Origin: a virus
Reading direction: 5' to 3' (one strand)
Virus record (IMG/VR): IMGVR_UViG_3300008107_000131
Span: 3,502-43,730 of that record
DNA: 40,229 bases
Shown: in pieces, positions 31,112 to 39,382 of the stretch
Layout: each line of letters opens with the position of its first letter
How positions within the stretch are numbered: the first letter of the stretch is position 1
The notes under the pieces: model-generated
What the model was told of the DNA's origin: nothing
The model's database searches: none
The model's input: only the letters and a program-made list of their open reading frames with translations
Made by a program: the position numbers and the translations under genes

Positions 31112-32349
31112 CGCTGCCCAACATAGACGTTGCCATCAGACCAGACTCAACATTCATCGTTAGCGGAACTGGCATCTTGGGTTCCATCACACTTGGACCT
31201 TCGTTTCTTCTTGGTCCAGCAGCAGCCGGTCTGGTGTCCATTGCTGGCAACGTCACTCATGTAACCATCCACCGTGGAAGAACAAGAGCAGTGAATAGTT
31301 TTGATGCAGGAACTGCGTCAGTCACTTTCATTGACTCCACTGGTCAATTCAACCCAGACAATACGAGTTCCAGCCTGTACCCGTATGTTCTTCCACTTCG
31401 CCAGATTCGTATTTCAGGCAATGTCGGTGGAACTGAATACCAGTTGTTCAACGGATACACGACTAGGTACACATACCAATTCAATCCGGGTCAGAATGTT
31501 ACCTATGTGACTATTGATGCCGAAGATGCGTTTCGCACACTGAGCATGTCAACAGTGGAAACAGTTGCCGGTGCTACATACGCAGAATACAGTGGCAGCA
31601 GAATCACAGATATTCTCACTCAACTAGCAGTGCCAACAAGCATCAGAGATATCAGCACCGGCAACACTCAGGTTGCTGATGACCCAGCGACAGTCCGTGC
31701 TGGTCTTGAAGCGATTCAACAAGTGGAAGATGCCGAACTTGGTGCTTTCTTCATTGACAAGAGGGGGTTCCACACTTTCCGCTCTCGCCAAGAATTGCAA
31801 TTGCTTGCTGGCGGAGTGACGAAAACTCCTATCATCTTCAACGAGACCAGCGGAATTCCATTCACCAAGGTGCAGGTTGGTTATGACGACCAACAAATCA
31901 CAAACTATGTGACGATTGACGGTGAACTGCTCACTGGTTCAGTTGCCACGGATGCCACAAGCGTTGCCGAATACTTCAACCGTACATTTGCAAAGTCAGG
32001 CTCTTTGCTCATCTCCGATGCAGAAGCGACTGACCAAGCCAACTATTTGGTCGGCTTCCGAAAAGACCCGAAAGTCACAATTGACTCAATTGACTTCAAT
32101 GTCAGTGGTCTATCCACTGCTAACGCACAAAGTGTTGTGGATGCAGAAGTGCTTGACCCAGTGACAGTAACAAAGGCTTACGCAAGCGGCACGATTTCAC
32201 GAACCCTTACCATTCAGGGAATCAACCACGACATCACACCGGGCAACTGGAACATGACCTTTGAACTTGCAGAGCCTGTTGGTGGAGACGGTCTGGTACT
32301 AAACTCTACAAACGCAGGTCTTTTGGACATCAACCAATTGATTTACTAA
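31108..32349 (+). CDS. Minor tail / distal tail protein
   Basis: A 413-aa protein directly after the tape measure (ATGA overlap). VTHVTIHRGRTRAVNSFDAG followed by TGQFNPDNTSS and LPLRQIRISGNVGGTEYQLF is the usual first minor tail protein of actinophage-type siphoviruses; the second half has FIDKRGFHTFRSRQEL and a beta-rich end. It probably forms the tail tip. Confidence 0.82.
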   Translation: MTLPNIDVAIRPDSTFIVSGTGILGSITLGPSFLLGPAAAGLVSIAGNVTHVTIHRGRTRAVNSFDAGTASVTFIDSTGQFNPDNTSSSLYPYVLPLRQIRISGNVGGTEYQLFNGYTTRYTYQFNPGQNVTYVTIDAEDAFRTLSMSTVETVAGATYAEYSGSRITDILTQLAVPTSIRDISTGNTQVADDPATVRAGLEAIQQVEDAELGAFFIDKRGFHTFRSRQELQLLAGGVTKTPIIFNETSGIPFTKVQVGYDDQQITNYVTIDGELLTGSVATDATSVAEYFNRTFAKSGSLLISDAEATDQANYLVGFRKDPKVTIDSIDFNVSGLSTANAQSVVDAEVLDPVTVTKAYASGTISRTLTIQGINHDITPGNWNMTFELAEPVGGDGLVLNSTNAGLLDINQLIY

Positions 32350-32358
32350 GGATTAGAA

Positions 32359-32823
32359 ATGACGATTACACCACGCTCTACAAGTTATGTGAACGGAGAC
32401 ACTTTCAGTGCTGCGGACATCAATGGTACGAACACGAACTTGAACCTATGCACTGATGCCTTGAGTTTGATTGCGGCAAAGGGTGACATTCTCACTGGCA
32501 TTTCTGACGACACTCTTACCAAGACAGCCGTTGGTGCAAACAACACTGTTCTCTATGCCAACAGTGCGGCTACAGGTGGTGTTTCGTGGGGAACGGTGAC
32601 ATCTGCGATGATTACAGATGGAACCATTACAGGCACTGATATCGCCGCCACCACCATTACAGCCTCAAACATTGCCAACAGCACGATTACATCCGGCAAG
32701 GTGGATGGCACTGTTTATGTTCGTGGTGAAACCGCTGGCTTCACTCCTTCGTCTGGCAAGATTCATATTCGTTCAACTGCCCCGAGTTCACCTGCATCGG
32801 GCGACATCTGGTTCCAAATCTAA
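32359..32823 (+). CDS. Small tail fibre-like protein
   Basis: A 154-aa Thr/Ser/Ala-rich protein with repeating TxITxxxIA texture (MITDGTITGTDIAATTITAS) and a C-terminal SGKIHIRSTAPSSPASGDIW, a motif frequent at ends of phage fibre proteins. It probably forms a trimeric fibre or adaptor. Its stop overlaps the next ATG. Confidence 0.7.
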   Translation: MTITPRSTSYVNGDTFSAADINGTNTNLNLCTDALSLIAAKGDILTGISDDTLTKTAVGANNTVLYANSAATGGVSWGTVTSAMITDGTITGTDIAATTITASNIANSTITSGKVDGTVYVRGETAGFTPSSGKIHIRSTAPSSPASGDIWFQI

Positions 32824-33914
32824 TGCCTAGTTACATCAACAAAGACGGAACAAACACAACTATTTCTTCAAGCACGAATGTCTACGCTCGCACCGATACA
32901 ACTTGGTCAAGAGTGAACAACATTTATGTGCGTAAAGATGCTTCGTGGGTTCAGGTTTACCAATATGATTCAACAGCACCAACGGTTGCTGACTGGTCTG
33001 TTGTTGGTGGTGAAACCGATAACACTATGGCGTTTGTATGGTCTGGCGGTCCTCTTGTTACCGATTCGGAATCCGGTGTTACACAAGTTCAGGTTCAATA
33101 CCAATACACACCGTGGGGTGGGAGTGGTGAAGGTTGGAACAGTTGGCTTACATGGACAGCGAGTGAATGGACTGCCACATCAGGGTCGCCGTCGTTCACA
33201 GTGTCAACAGCAAAGAGAGCAACACAGGGTGCTGGTTCACCGGGCTTCTATGTGATTCAAAACCGTTACTATGTTGACTTTCGTGTTATCGCAACTGATG
33301 CAGTTGGCAACACAACCACCAAGACAATGGCTAATGGTCAACTCACACGACCGTACGGGACTTTCTATATTGTCCCACAAGGTTCTGGTTCTGTCGCCGC
33401 TGACTCTTTCCAGCAAAGCACAGTTCCGAACGGGTTCTATGGCTTGTCGTCGTCTGGTGTACGAGCAGGCGACGCAACGAGTGTCGGCGGTCTCAACTGG
33501 ACATACGGGTGTTGGTTCTATGGTGATGAAGTAGAGACATATCACCTTCAACGAAATGCATCGGGCAATCGTTACAAAGCGGACTCAGGCACACTGTTTG
33601 CGGTTAGACCAGCAGGTGTTGGCAACGGTGGAACATTCGCATTTCGCCAACACAACCTTCGTTTCTCCAATGGAACAGTTGGTGCGACATTCTCAGGAAA
33701 CACACTTCTTTCTTCTTCTATGAACCCTCCGGGTGGTGGTGGTGATTCCACAGCAACAATGACACTTGATGCCGGTCACTTGTCTGATTTTTCTACTTTG
33801 ACCGCCAAGGGCTTTGGTCAAGTTCGTAATAGTGGTTCTACACTTTACAGAGTGTGCCGCAATTATTTAGAAAACTTGACCGCCTCTGGTCGCATCACTC
33901 TTGTCTTCAACTAA
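32823..33914 (+). CDS. Minor tail protein, receptor-binding candidate
   Basis: A 363-aa beta-rich protein with Trp/Tyr-rich repeats (TWSRVNNIYVRKDASWVQVY), then a fibronectin-like segment (APTVADWSVVGGETDN, DFRVIATDAVGNTTT) and a Gly/Ser-rich C-terminal half. The layout suggests a tail-tip protein that contacts host surface sugars, an inference from position and composition. Confidence 0.7.
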   Translation: MPSYINKDGTNTTISSSTNVYARTDTTWSRVNNIYVRKDASWVQVYQYDSTAPTVADWSVVGGETDNTMAFVWSGGPLVTDSESGVTQVQVQYQYTPWGGSGEGWNSWLTWTASEWTATSGSPSFTVSTAKRATQGAGSPGFYVIQNRYYVDFRVIATDAVGNTTTKTMANGQLTRPYGTFYIVPQGSGSVAADSFQQSTVPNGFYGLSSSGVRAGDATSVGGLNWTYGCWFYGDEVETYHLQRNASGNRYKADSGTLFAVRPAGVGNGGTFAFRQHNLRFSNGTVGATFSGNTLLSSSMNPPGGGGDSTATMTLDAGHLSDFSTLTAKGFGQVRNSGSTLYRVCRNYLENLTASGRITLVFN

Positions 33915-33923
33915 GGAAACATC

Positions 33924-34388
33924 ATGGCAATCAATCCGAACACTGACTTTTCAGCAGGAGCAGTTCTTCTTGCTTCGCAGCAGAACCGATTCCCCCGTGG
34001 TGTCATGGCTTTTACTAAAGCCACAGCGTCTGGATCAATAAATAATGAAGCAGTGCAAATAACTGGTTCATCTTTTACCGCTGTTGCAAACCGTTATTAC
34101 AAGATCACTTATTACGAGCCGTCACTCAATAGTGCATTTGGCGACACGGATACTGCTATAGGTAGAATAAGACTCACAAACCTTGCAGGTGCGGTACAAC
34201 AGACAGCAAAATCGTTTATTTGGTATAGTTCAACGCCCGAGGACATGACTTGTGTTGCTGTCACAACTCTCACCGCTGGCACTGTCAACCTCGTTGCTAC
34301 TTTGGAACCTAGTAACTTCCCCATAACGGCGACCCGTAGTGCTACTCAATACGCCTTTCTGCTCGTTGAGGACATCGGACCTGCGTAA
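33924..34388 (+). CDS. Minor tail protein
   Basis: A 154-aa protein with AAGGAAAC before ATG 33924. The start (FSAGAVLLASQQNRFPRGVM followed by AFTKATAS) is typical of a small tail protein widespread in actinophages and aquatic phages. The rest is a single beta-sandwich-like domain. Its stop overlaps the next ATG. Confidence 0.75.
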   Translation: MAINPNTDFSAGAVLLASQQNRFPRGVMAFTKATASGSINNEAVQITGSSFTAVANRYYKITYYEPSLNSAFGDTDTAIGRIRLTNLAGAVQQTAKSFIWYSSTPEDMTCVAVTTLTAGTVNLVATLEPSNFPITATRSATQYAFLLVEDIGPA

Positions 34389-35515
34389 TGGCTACTTCGT
34401 TTGGCACTGGAACACCAATCACTGCACGGGCGTTGAACACTGCCTTTGCTGAACTAGAGGCAATGATTGTTGGTGGTGCTGCGGCTGCTGGTTCATTGAC
34501 TGGTACGACTCTTGCGTCCAACGTGATTTTCTCGTCGTTGACTTCGGTTGGCACGATTACAAGTGGAACGTGGTCTGGGTCGTTTGGTGCAGTGTCTGGT
34601 GCGAACCTGACAAACCTGAATGCCGATAACTTGGCGAGCGGTACGGTTCCTTCAGCAAGAGTCTCTGGTTCGTATACGGGGATCACGGGTGTTGGTACGT
34701 TGTCTGCTGGTTCTATCCCTGCTACACTTTTGACTGGCACTGTTGCGTCTGCCCGTATCTCGGGTTCGTATACGGGCATCACAGCAGTCGGGACTCTCAC
34801 AAGCAAACTCAATGTGGACGGTGCGAGTAGTGGCAACATCGGCATAGGTGACTGGTCTGGTGGTTCAACATTCTCTGCGATTGAGAGCAGTCTCGGTTAC
34901 ATGTTGCTCGGCTCACCAACGGACGGGAATACCTATCTTCGGTCAGTAAGCGGTGGCGTGTATCTTGGGTCTCCGACAAACAACACCCTATATGTAACAG
35001 GTACGACCGTCACGACCAATGGGTCAGGAGGCTTGAGTGTCGCTCAGGGTGGCATCACAGCAACAAACGGAAACGTGTACATCAGTGGCTCGGCAGGGTC
35101 TTACTTCCAACACGCAACTAACACCGGTTCAGGTCAGGCGTGTCAGTGGGCAACCGTATTCGGTGTCTATTACCTCGTGCGTAACACTTCAACGAAGGCT
35201 GACAAAGAGAACATTCAACCTCTCAACGGTGTGCTCACGGCGGAAATGGTTGATGTGATTGATGTGAGTTTGTGGAACCGAACGATTGCCCCGAACATTC
35301 CCGAAGTTGGTCCGATGGCAGAGGACATGAACGACATTTCACCGTTTCTCGCCACTCACGGGATGGATATTGACGAAGACGGAAACATTGTTCGTACACC
35401 ACCGAACGGAATCAGCCCGAACGGGTGGATGAGTCTGCTTACTATTGCATTGCAGGAAAGTCGTGGAAGAATCGCTACACTTGAAGCGAAAGTCACTGAA
35501 TTGGAGGCACGATGA
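34388..35515 (+). CDS. Tail fibre with S74-like intramolecular chaperone end
   Basis: A 375-aa protein. The N-terminal two thirds are repetitive Gly/Thr/Ser-rich fibre sequence including a 20-residue duplicate. Residues about 270-375 resemble the S74 endosialidase chaperone: TSTKADKENIQPLNG, MVDVIDVSLWN, GPMAEDM, GWMSLLTIALQESRGRIATL, ending in a coiled coil. In the S74 catalytic motif (TSDxRxK) the Ser and Lys are kept while Asp and Arg are changed to Thr and Ala. The domain trims itself after helping the fibre trimerise in known cases. Confidence 0.82.
   Translation: MATSFGTGTPITARALNTAFAELEAMIVGGAAAAGSLTGTTLASNVIFSSLTSVGTITSGTWSGSFGAVSGANLTNLNADNLASGTVPSARVSGSYTGITGVGTLSAGSIPATLLTGTVASARISGSYTGITAVGTLTSKLNVDGASSGNIGIGDWSGGSTFSAIESSLGYMLLGSPTDGNTYLRSVSGGVYLGSPTNNTLYVTGTTVTTNGSGGLSVAQGGITATNGNVYISGSAGSYFQHATNTGSGQACQWATVFGVYYLVRNTSTKADKENIQPLNGVLTAEMVDVIDVSLWNRTIAPNIPEVGPMAEDMNDISPFLATHGMDIDEDGNIVRTPPNGISPNGWMSLLTIALQESRGRIATLEAKVTELEAR
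34640..34795 (+). repeat. Two 20-residue repeats in the tail fibre
   Basis: Units at 34640-34699 and 34736-34795 encode GTVPSARVSGSYTGITGVGT and GTVASARISGSYTGITAVGT, 96 bases apart. They differ mostly at third codon positions, so they are protein-level fibre repeats. Confidence 0.85.
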
Positions 35516-35652
35516 GCGAGCAACAAGTGGACGCTGAGGGTGTTATCAATGAACTTCTTGAACAGTTGAAACAAGCGAACCTTCAGATTGCAATGTTGAA
35601 GGTGATGTTGGTTACAGCGAAGAAAGAACAAGCACCAACACTAGAATTCTGA
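35512..35652 (+). CDS. 46-aa coiled-coil protein
   Basis: ATG 35512 overlaps the fibre stop (ATGA); GGAGG at 35503-35507 is its ribosome site. The peptide has heptad leucines and isoleucines (VINELLEQLKQANLQIAMLK), so it should form a short coiled coil, perhaps pairing with the coiled coil that ends the fibre protein. Function unknown. Confidence 0.65.
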   Translation: MSEQQVDAEGVINELLEQLKQANLQIAMLKVMLVTAKKEQAPTLEF

Positions 35653-35655
35653 ACC

Positions 35656-35690
35656 CACACTGATTACACTCGGGGTGTCTATGTAGTGTG
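35656..35690 (+). other. Nested hairpin including a start codon
   Basis: CACACT (35656-35661) pairs with AGTGTG (35685-35690), and ACAC (35666-35669) pairs with GTGT (35675-35678) inside it. The right outer arm contains the GTG start of the exported protein at 35688. A possible -10 box TACACT is at 35665-35670. Confidence 0.4.
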
Positions 35691-36872
35691 AGGTGGCAAG
35701 TGTTCAAGAGTCTGCGTGTGCTGATTCCACTTGCCCCAGTGTTGGCAATGTTCATCGGCTCTTCTGCCGATGCCCAAGAATCAGCAACATTGACCATTAC
35801 CGAAGAGAATCGTGATTTCTGGTTCCAGTACAGCGAACCTTCGGTGTTCAAGGCTCGTGCATACGCTTGGCAATCCAGCCAGATTGACTCAATGCTCTGG
35901 CTCTACAGGGCAGACGGAACATTGGTCGCTGATAACGATGACTACTTCAATCTGGATTCATGGCTTGAGATTGAATTGCCGTCTGGTTCATACCGTCTTC
36001 GTGCTGGAGTGTGTTGTGGCAATCCAGATGCGTGGTATGGCACTTCGTACACTGTTGAAGTAAATTCACTTCCGTCTGAATCAGCAACTAGCACCACTAC
36101 AGAGCCGGAGACGACAACGACATGGGTAACTACCACCACTACGTCAACGACAGTTCCTCCAACTACGGTTGTAACGACTACGAGTGCCCCACCTGTTATC
36201 CAGACGACGCTGCCACCGACGACGACTACAAGCACTACGACGACATCTTCGGTTCCTACGACGACGACTTCAACGACGAGCACGACGACGACATCCCCGT
36301 CCACGACTACTACAACGAGCAGTGTGGCGACTACGACTGTCCCTGTTACAAGCCCATCGTCGGAATCAACGGTCGTTTCGCAGTCGTCTTCAACAACAGA
36401 ACCCAGTACAACAACCACAACACCGGAGTTGCCAACAAGCACGACATCCACCGTGCCATTGGAAGACCCTGCCTCTTCTGTGAGTTCTATCCCTGAAGAG
36501 CCAGCCGAAGAAGAGCCGGTTGAAGAGAACATTCTTGATGGTCTGACCACTGAAGAAATCAGCACGATTCTGGAGCCGGAGAATCTTGCCGAATTGAGTG
36601 ATGAAGAAATCGTGTCACTCATTGAAGACATTGCTAGTGCTGAATTGACGGACGAGCAGGCTGAGGCTATTGCTGAAGCAATGACCAATGCACCCGAAGA
36701 TGTCAAAGAGGAGTTTGAAGCCACGGTGGACTTGTACGGGGGACAGTTTGACTCTTATGTTCCGCTTGATTCACGCATTTCTGTGGGTCAACGAAGAGTC
36801 GTGATTGCGGCTACAACCGCAGCAGTGGTGATTCCAGCCTCTGCGTCATCCAGAAGTTCTAGACGGAGTTAG
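35688..36872 (+). CDS. Exported Thr-rich surface protein
   Basis: A 394-aa protein with GTG start. Residues 1-30 are a signal peptide (basic MRWQVFKSLR, hydrophobic core, cleavage near SADA-QE). Residues 31-125 resemble a bacterial pre-peptidase C-terminal (PPC) domain (DNDDYFNLDSWLEIELPSGS, YRLRAG). Residues about 130-265 are a Thr/Ser/Pro linker. Residues 270-375 are acidic and helical (LTDEQAEAIAEAMTNAPEDV, YVPLDSRISVG), and the end (RRVVIAATTAAVVIPASA, then RSSRRS) looks like a membrane anchor with a basic tail. I recall similar C termini in Acidimicrobiia. It may mark the infected cell surface, for example in superinfection exclusion. Confidence 0.8.
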   Translation: MRWQVFKSLRVLIPLAPVLAMFIGSSADAQESATLTITEENRDFWFQYSEPSVFKARAYAWQSSQIDSMLWLYRADGTLVADNDDYFNLDSWLEIELPSGSYRLRAGVCCGNPDAWYGTSYTVEVNSLPSESATSTTTEPETTTTWVTTTTTSTTVPPTTVVTTTSAPPVIQTTLPPTTTTSTTTTSSVPTTTTSTTSTTTTSPSTTTTTSSVATTTVPVTSPSSESTVVSQSSSTTEPSTTTTTPELPTSTTSTVPLEDPASSVSSIPEEPAEEEPVEENILDGLTTEEISTILEPENLAELSDEEIVSLIEDIASAELTDEQAEAIAEAMTNAPEDVKEEFEATVDLYGGQFDSYVPLDSRISVGQRRVVIAATTAAVVIPASASSRSSRRS

Positions 36873-36878
36873 TGACTT

Positions 36879-37061
36879 ATGAAGAGATTTATGAGAGAAT
36901 TGGTGGCACTCGGATGGAGTGTCGTAGGTGCAGGATTTGTATTGATGACCGTTACTGGTTCGGTCTTCAAGACAGGTGTTCTACTCACTGCGTTGGGTGT
37001 GGCAATACAACTATCAGGGCTTCTAATACCGGAGGACGAAAATGAAGAGCAAACTGACTGA
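36879..37061 (+). CDS. Small two-helix membrane protein, holin candidate
   Basis: A 60-aa protein with two hydrophobic segments (ALGWSVVGAGFVLMTV and TGVLLTALGVAIQLSGLLI), a basic start (MKRFMREL) and an acidic end. This is the size and shape of an accessory holin or antiholin. It overlaps the next gene, a typical holin, by 20 nt. Confidence 0.72.
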   Translation: MKRFMRELVALGWSVVGAGFVLMTVTGSVFKTGVLLTALGVAIQLSGLLIPEDENEEQTD

Positions 37062-37299
37062 CATCGCTGGTCGTATCGTAGCGACTTTCCTGACATCTGC
37101 ATTGAGCATTGTTGGTGGTTCGTCCGTGCTGAACGCTTTCACCGAGCAGGACATTTCGGTTCTGCAATCGGCGGCTCTTGCCGGACTTGCCGCTTGTGCT
37201 CAGGTGATTGAGCGGTTGGCTCGTGCTTCGCTTGATGGTAAATTGACCAAGGAAGAAATCAATGAGGCGTTCCTGCCTTCCAAGAAGGGAAGTGAGTGA
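37042..37299 (+). CDS. Holin (r1t-type)
   Basis: An 85-aa protein from ATG 37042 with CGGAGG upstream. Two hydrophobic segments (IVATFLTSALSIVGGSSVL and SAALAGLAACAQVIERLAR) separated by a short loop, then DGKLTKEEINEAF and a Lys tail, match phage r1t-type holins. It makes the membrane pores that let the endolysin reach the wall. It immediately precedes the endolysin. Confidence 0.85.
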   Translation: MKSKLTDIAGRIVATFLTSALSIVGGSSVLNAFTEQDISVLQSAALAGLAACAQVIERLARASLDGKLTKEEINEAFLPSKKGSE

Positions 37300-38135
37300 T
37301 GGGTTATCCGTTTATCAAGTTGGTTGTGCCCTCGGCGTTGAAGAATCACAAGAATGGGCAATTGCCTGAGAATCTTCTTGCCAAGGTGAAGACCGGTGGA
37401 TTGATGTATGCACCTGTTGCTGAACACTTCAATGCTCTTTACGATGCGGCTCTGAGTGCAGGGTTCAAATTGAAGAACATTGGCGACTACCGTTCGTTTG
37501 ATGGTCAGTTGAAGATGTTCTTGGATAGGTACGACACGGCTGACACTGGTAGGTCTCCGCAGGTGACCCGTCAGTACGAGGGCAAGACTTGGTATCTGAA
37601 GAAGGGCAAAGCACCTAGTGCGGCTCCTGACCCCACTGGCAAGAAGGGTTCCAATCACGGTTGGGGATTGGCGATTGACCTTGGCTATGACGTTGGGGGC
37701 AAGTTGACGGCGATGGGTGGTGCATGCTTTGAATGGATGTGTGAGAACGCTCCCAAGTATGGTTTCTACCTTCAGACGAGTGACCCGAAGTCCAAGGAAT
37801 TTGAGGCATGGCATTGGCAGTATTGCCTAGGTGATGCGGCTCCGAATGGCTCTACCCACACTCCTGCACCGGCTCCTGCCAAGGCTCCTAGTTCTGGTGC
37901 TCCCGAGTTGAGTCCCAAGGGCACTGGAATCATTCTCAATTACCCCGGTTCTCCTGTTCGTCGGGGGAGCAAGGGTGACGCAGTGAAGTTGGTTCAGACC
38001 ATCGTTGGTGCTAGCCCTGTAGACGGAGACTTCGGTGGAGGCACTGAAGCCAAGGTCAAGGCGTGGCAGTTGAGCAACGGTCTGAAGACTGATGGTGTCG
38101 TTGGTCCCGTTTCGTGGAAGAAGATGTTTGGCTGA
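37299..38135 (+). CDS. Endolysin: M15 peptidase plus peptidoglycan-binding domain
   Basis: A 278-aa protein from ATG 37299 (GTG 37296 is also possible). The VanY-type M15 domain has Arg65 in DYRSFDGQ, then SNHGWGLAIDLG (His120, Asp127) and EAWHWQY (Glu169, His172): the zinc ligands and catalytic Glu are all present. It should cleave peptide cross-links in the cell wall. After a Pro/Ala linker (THTPAPAPAKAPSSG), residues about 210-278 are a PG_binding_1 domain (VRRGSKGDAVKLVQTIVG, DGDFGGGTEAKVKAWQ, DGVVGPVSWKKMF). Confidence 0.94.
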   Translation: MGYPFIKLVVPSALKNHKNGQLPENLLAKVKTGGLMYAPVAEHFNALYDAALSAGFKLKNIGDYRSFDGQLKMFLDRYDTADTGRSPQVTRQYEGKTWYLKKGKAPSAAPDPTGKKGSNHGWGLAIDLGYDVGGKLTAMGGACFEWMCENAPKYGFYLQTSDPKSKEFEAWHWQYCLGDAAPNGSTHTPAPAPAKAPSSGAPELSPKGTGIILNYPGSPVRRGSKGDAVKLVQTIVGASPVDGDFGGGTEAKVKAWQLSNGLKTDGVVGPVSWKKMFG

Positions 38136-38138
38136 CCA

Positions 38139-38339
38139 ATGGAAGCCGTATGGATTCCCGTCATTGTCGCTCTCATTGGTGGACCGATGATGTGGTTCCT
38201 GTCAAGGTTTGACAAGAGGAATACCGAGCAACACGGGGAGAACATGAGAATCCTCAAGCGTGTTGAGACCAAGGTTGACAAGGTTGATGAACGCTTGTCA
38301 GGTCACATTGATTGGCACTTAGACCGAGACAACAAGTAG
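38139..38339 (+). CDS. Small membrane protein of the lysis cassette
   Basis: A 66-aa protein with one N-terminal transmembrane helix (VWIPVIVALIGGPMMWFLSR) and a charged coiled-coil-like tail (NMRILKRVETKVDKVDERLS, GHIDWHLDR). It resembles the membrane protein (DUF2746-like) often found after endolysins in actinophages. Its 3' end overlaps the convergent minus-strand gene by 37 nt. Confidence 0.75.
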   Translation: MEAVWIPVIVALIGGPMMWFLSRFDKRNTEQHGENMRILKRVETKVDKVDERLSGHIDWHLDRDNK

Positions 38340-38695
38340 CGAACACTGGTTACACCGTTACTGGTGTACCAAGCGATGTTCCCTTCACACCACACTGCAC
38401 CAAGCACACCCGTGGGGATACCAATGATGTCATTCATTGATGGCTTGATATTTCCGGGGGGATGACGATGCACAATCCCTATGACTTGTTCCCCGTCTTC
38501 AACGTAGGGGAGAACATCGTGGGAGTGAATAGCGAAATGTTCTGCTGGGAGAGAATGGCGATTAGGAACTTCCTCTAGGGATGTAATAGAGAAGTATCTC
38601 CCGTATCTGTATCCAAGCATGACCTTCACCGTCTCAATGGAATACTCCCCTGAGAAGCCCCAGATTGGTTCAACCGTCACTATGTACACGAGCAC
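38303..38695 (-). CDS. Stand-alone JAMM (JAB/MPN) metalloprotease
   Basis: The only minus-strand gene. The JAMM motif is exact: HRHPPGNIKPSMND is H-x-H-x7-S-x2-D (His76, His78, Ser86, Asp89 with the GTG start at 38695), preceded by GEQVIGIV and with Glu21 as the likely upstream acidic residue. The end is GAVWCEGNIAWYTSNGV, as in prokaryotic JAB domains, which cut isopeptide or peptide bonds next to ubiquitin-like or other tags. The start is uncertain: the frame stays open to 38812, but GTG 38695 or 38689 keeps the full domain and avoids the divergent terminase gene. There is no NlpC/P60 partner, unlike tail-tip JAB proteins. Confidence 0.82.
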   Translation of the reverse strand: MLVYIVTVEPIWGFSGEYSIETVKVMLGYRYGRYFSITSLEEVPNRHSLPAEHFAIHSHDVLPYVEDGEQVIGIVHRHPPGNIKPSMNDIIGIPTGVLGAVWCEGNIAWYTSNGVTSVRYLLSRSKCQSM

Positions 38696-38754
38696 ATGAT
38701 AGCGACTGTCAGAGAGTGAAATAGAGGGTAATGGCAAGGTCGTAGAGTGTGCGT

Positions 38755-38760
38755 TATGAT
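38755..38760 (+). promoter_or_regulatory. Candidate -10 box for the terminase operon
   Basis: TATGAT, close to the TATAAT consensus, lies 22 bases before ATG 38783. A weak TGGCAA occurs 17 bases further upstream. Placed in the divergent region between the JAMM gene and the small terminase gene. Confidence 0.5.
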
Positions 38761-38782
38761 GATTGGTAAGGAGAGCGATGAC

Positions 38783-39382
38783 ATGAGTAATGACACCAAT
38801 AACGAAGGACAACCGTTAGTGCCAGAAGTGGTCTACGGACGAATCATCAACGACGGTAGTGATGGTGGTGAGATTGAGATTGACAATCCCGTAGCACTAC
38901 GTCACAAGATGTCGGTGGGAGAGAAGACACGACGAGCAATGGCGTTGAAACTGGCAGGTGCATCGTATGGTGCAATCGCCCAGCAATTGGGATACAACGA
39001 TGCCAGTGCTGCTCGCAAAGCGGTGCAGAGGGGAATGAAAGCGTCCCTGCAGGAGAACGCTGGAGAACTACGACGAATCCATTACGGAAGACTGGAGCAC
39101 ATGCTCATGCTCATATGGGCGGATGTGAACCAGAAGGATTTGCCATCAATGTCTGCGGCACTATCCATCATGGACAGAATGGAAAGGCTCTTCGGTCTCA
39201 ACGCCGCTGAGAGGCTTGAAGTTTCCTCTGGGAAGGAGACGGTCATCCTTGCCGATGGGGATAAGGAATCCTACATCAACGCATTGAGAGAAGCAGGCAA
39301 GCAACTTGTCTCCGGTGTAGTGTCTGACTCCCACCACACGGAGGACGATGACAGTGACGATGATGGAGAACCGTACCAATAG
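38783..39382 (+). CDS. Probable small terminase subunit
   Basis: A 199-aa protein from ATG 38783 (AAGGAGAG upstream), chosen over the in-frame start at 38747. Residues about 50-85 form a helix-turn-helix (RRAMALKLAGASYGAIAQQL, YNDASAARKAVQRGM). Then follows the pattern common to actinophage small terminases: LRRIHYGRLEHMLMLIWADV, MSAALSIMDRMERLFGLNA. The tail is acidic (DDDSDDDGE). It should recognise phage DNA for packaging and recruit the large subunit, which is not seen here. Confidence 0.78.
   Translation: MSNDTNNEGQPLVPEVVYGRIINDGSDGGEIEIDNPVALRHKMSVGEKTRRAMALKLAGASYGAIAQQLGYNDASAARKAVQRGMKASLQENAGELRRIHYGRLEHMLMLIWADVNQKDLPSMSAALSIMDRMERLFGLNAAERLEVSSGKETVILADGDKESYINALREAGKQLVSGVVSDSHHTEDDDSDDDGEPYQ

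Noticed and set aside
36122-36496. 124-aa + strand Asp/Tyr-rich ORF
   Set aside because: Frame-shifted reading of the same Thr-rich linker repeats.
35942-36724. 260-aa minus-strand Val/Ser-rich ORF
   Set aside because: Antisense of the Thr-rich linker (ACN codons read as NGT), so a composition artefact.
38696-38812. N-terminal extension of the JAMM gene
   Set aside because: It would overlap the terminase promoter and start, and adds sequence unlike JAB domains.
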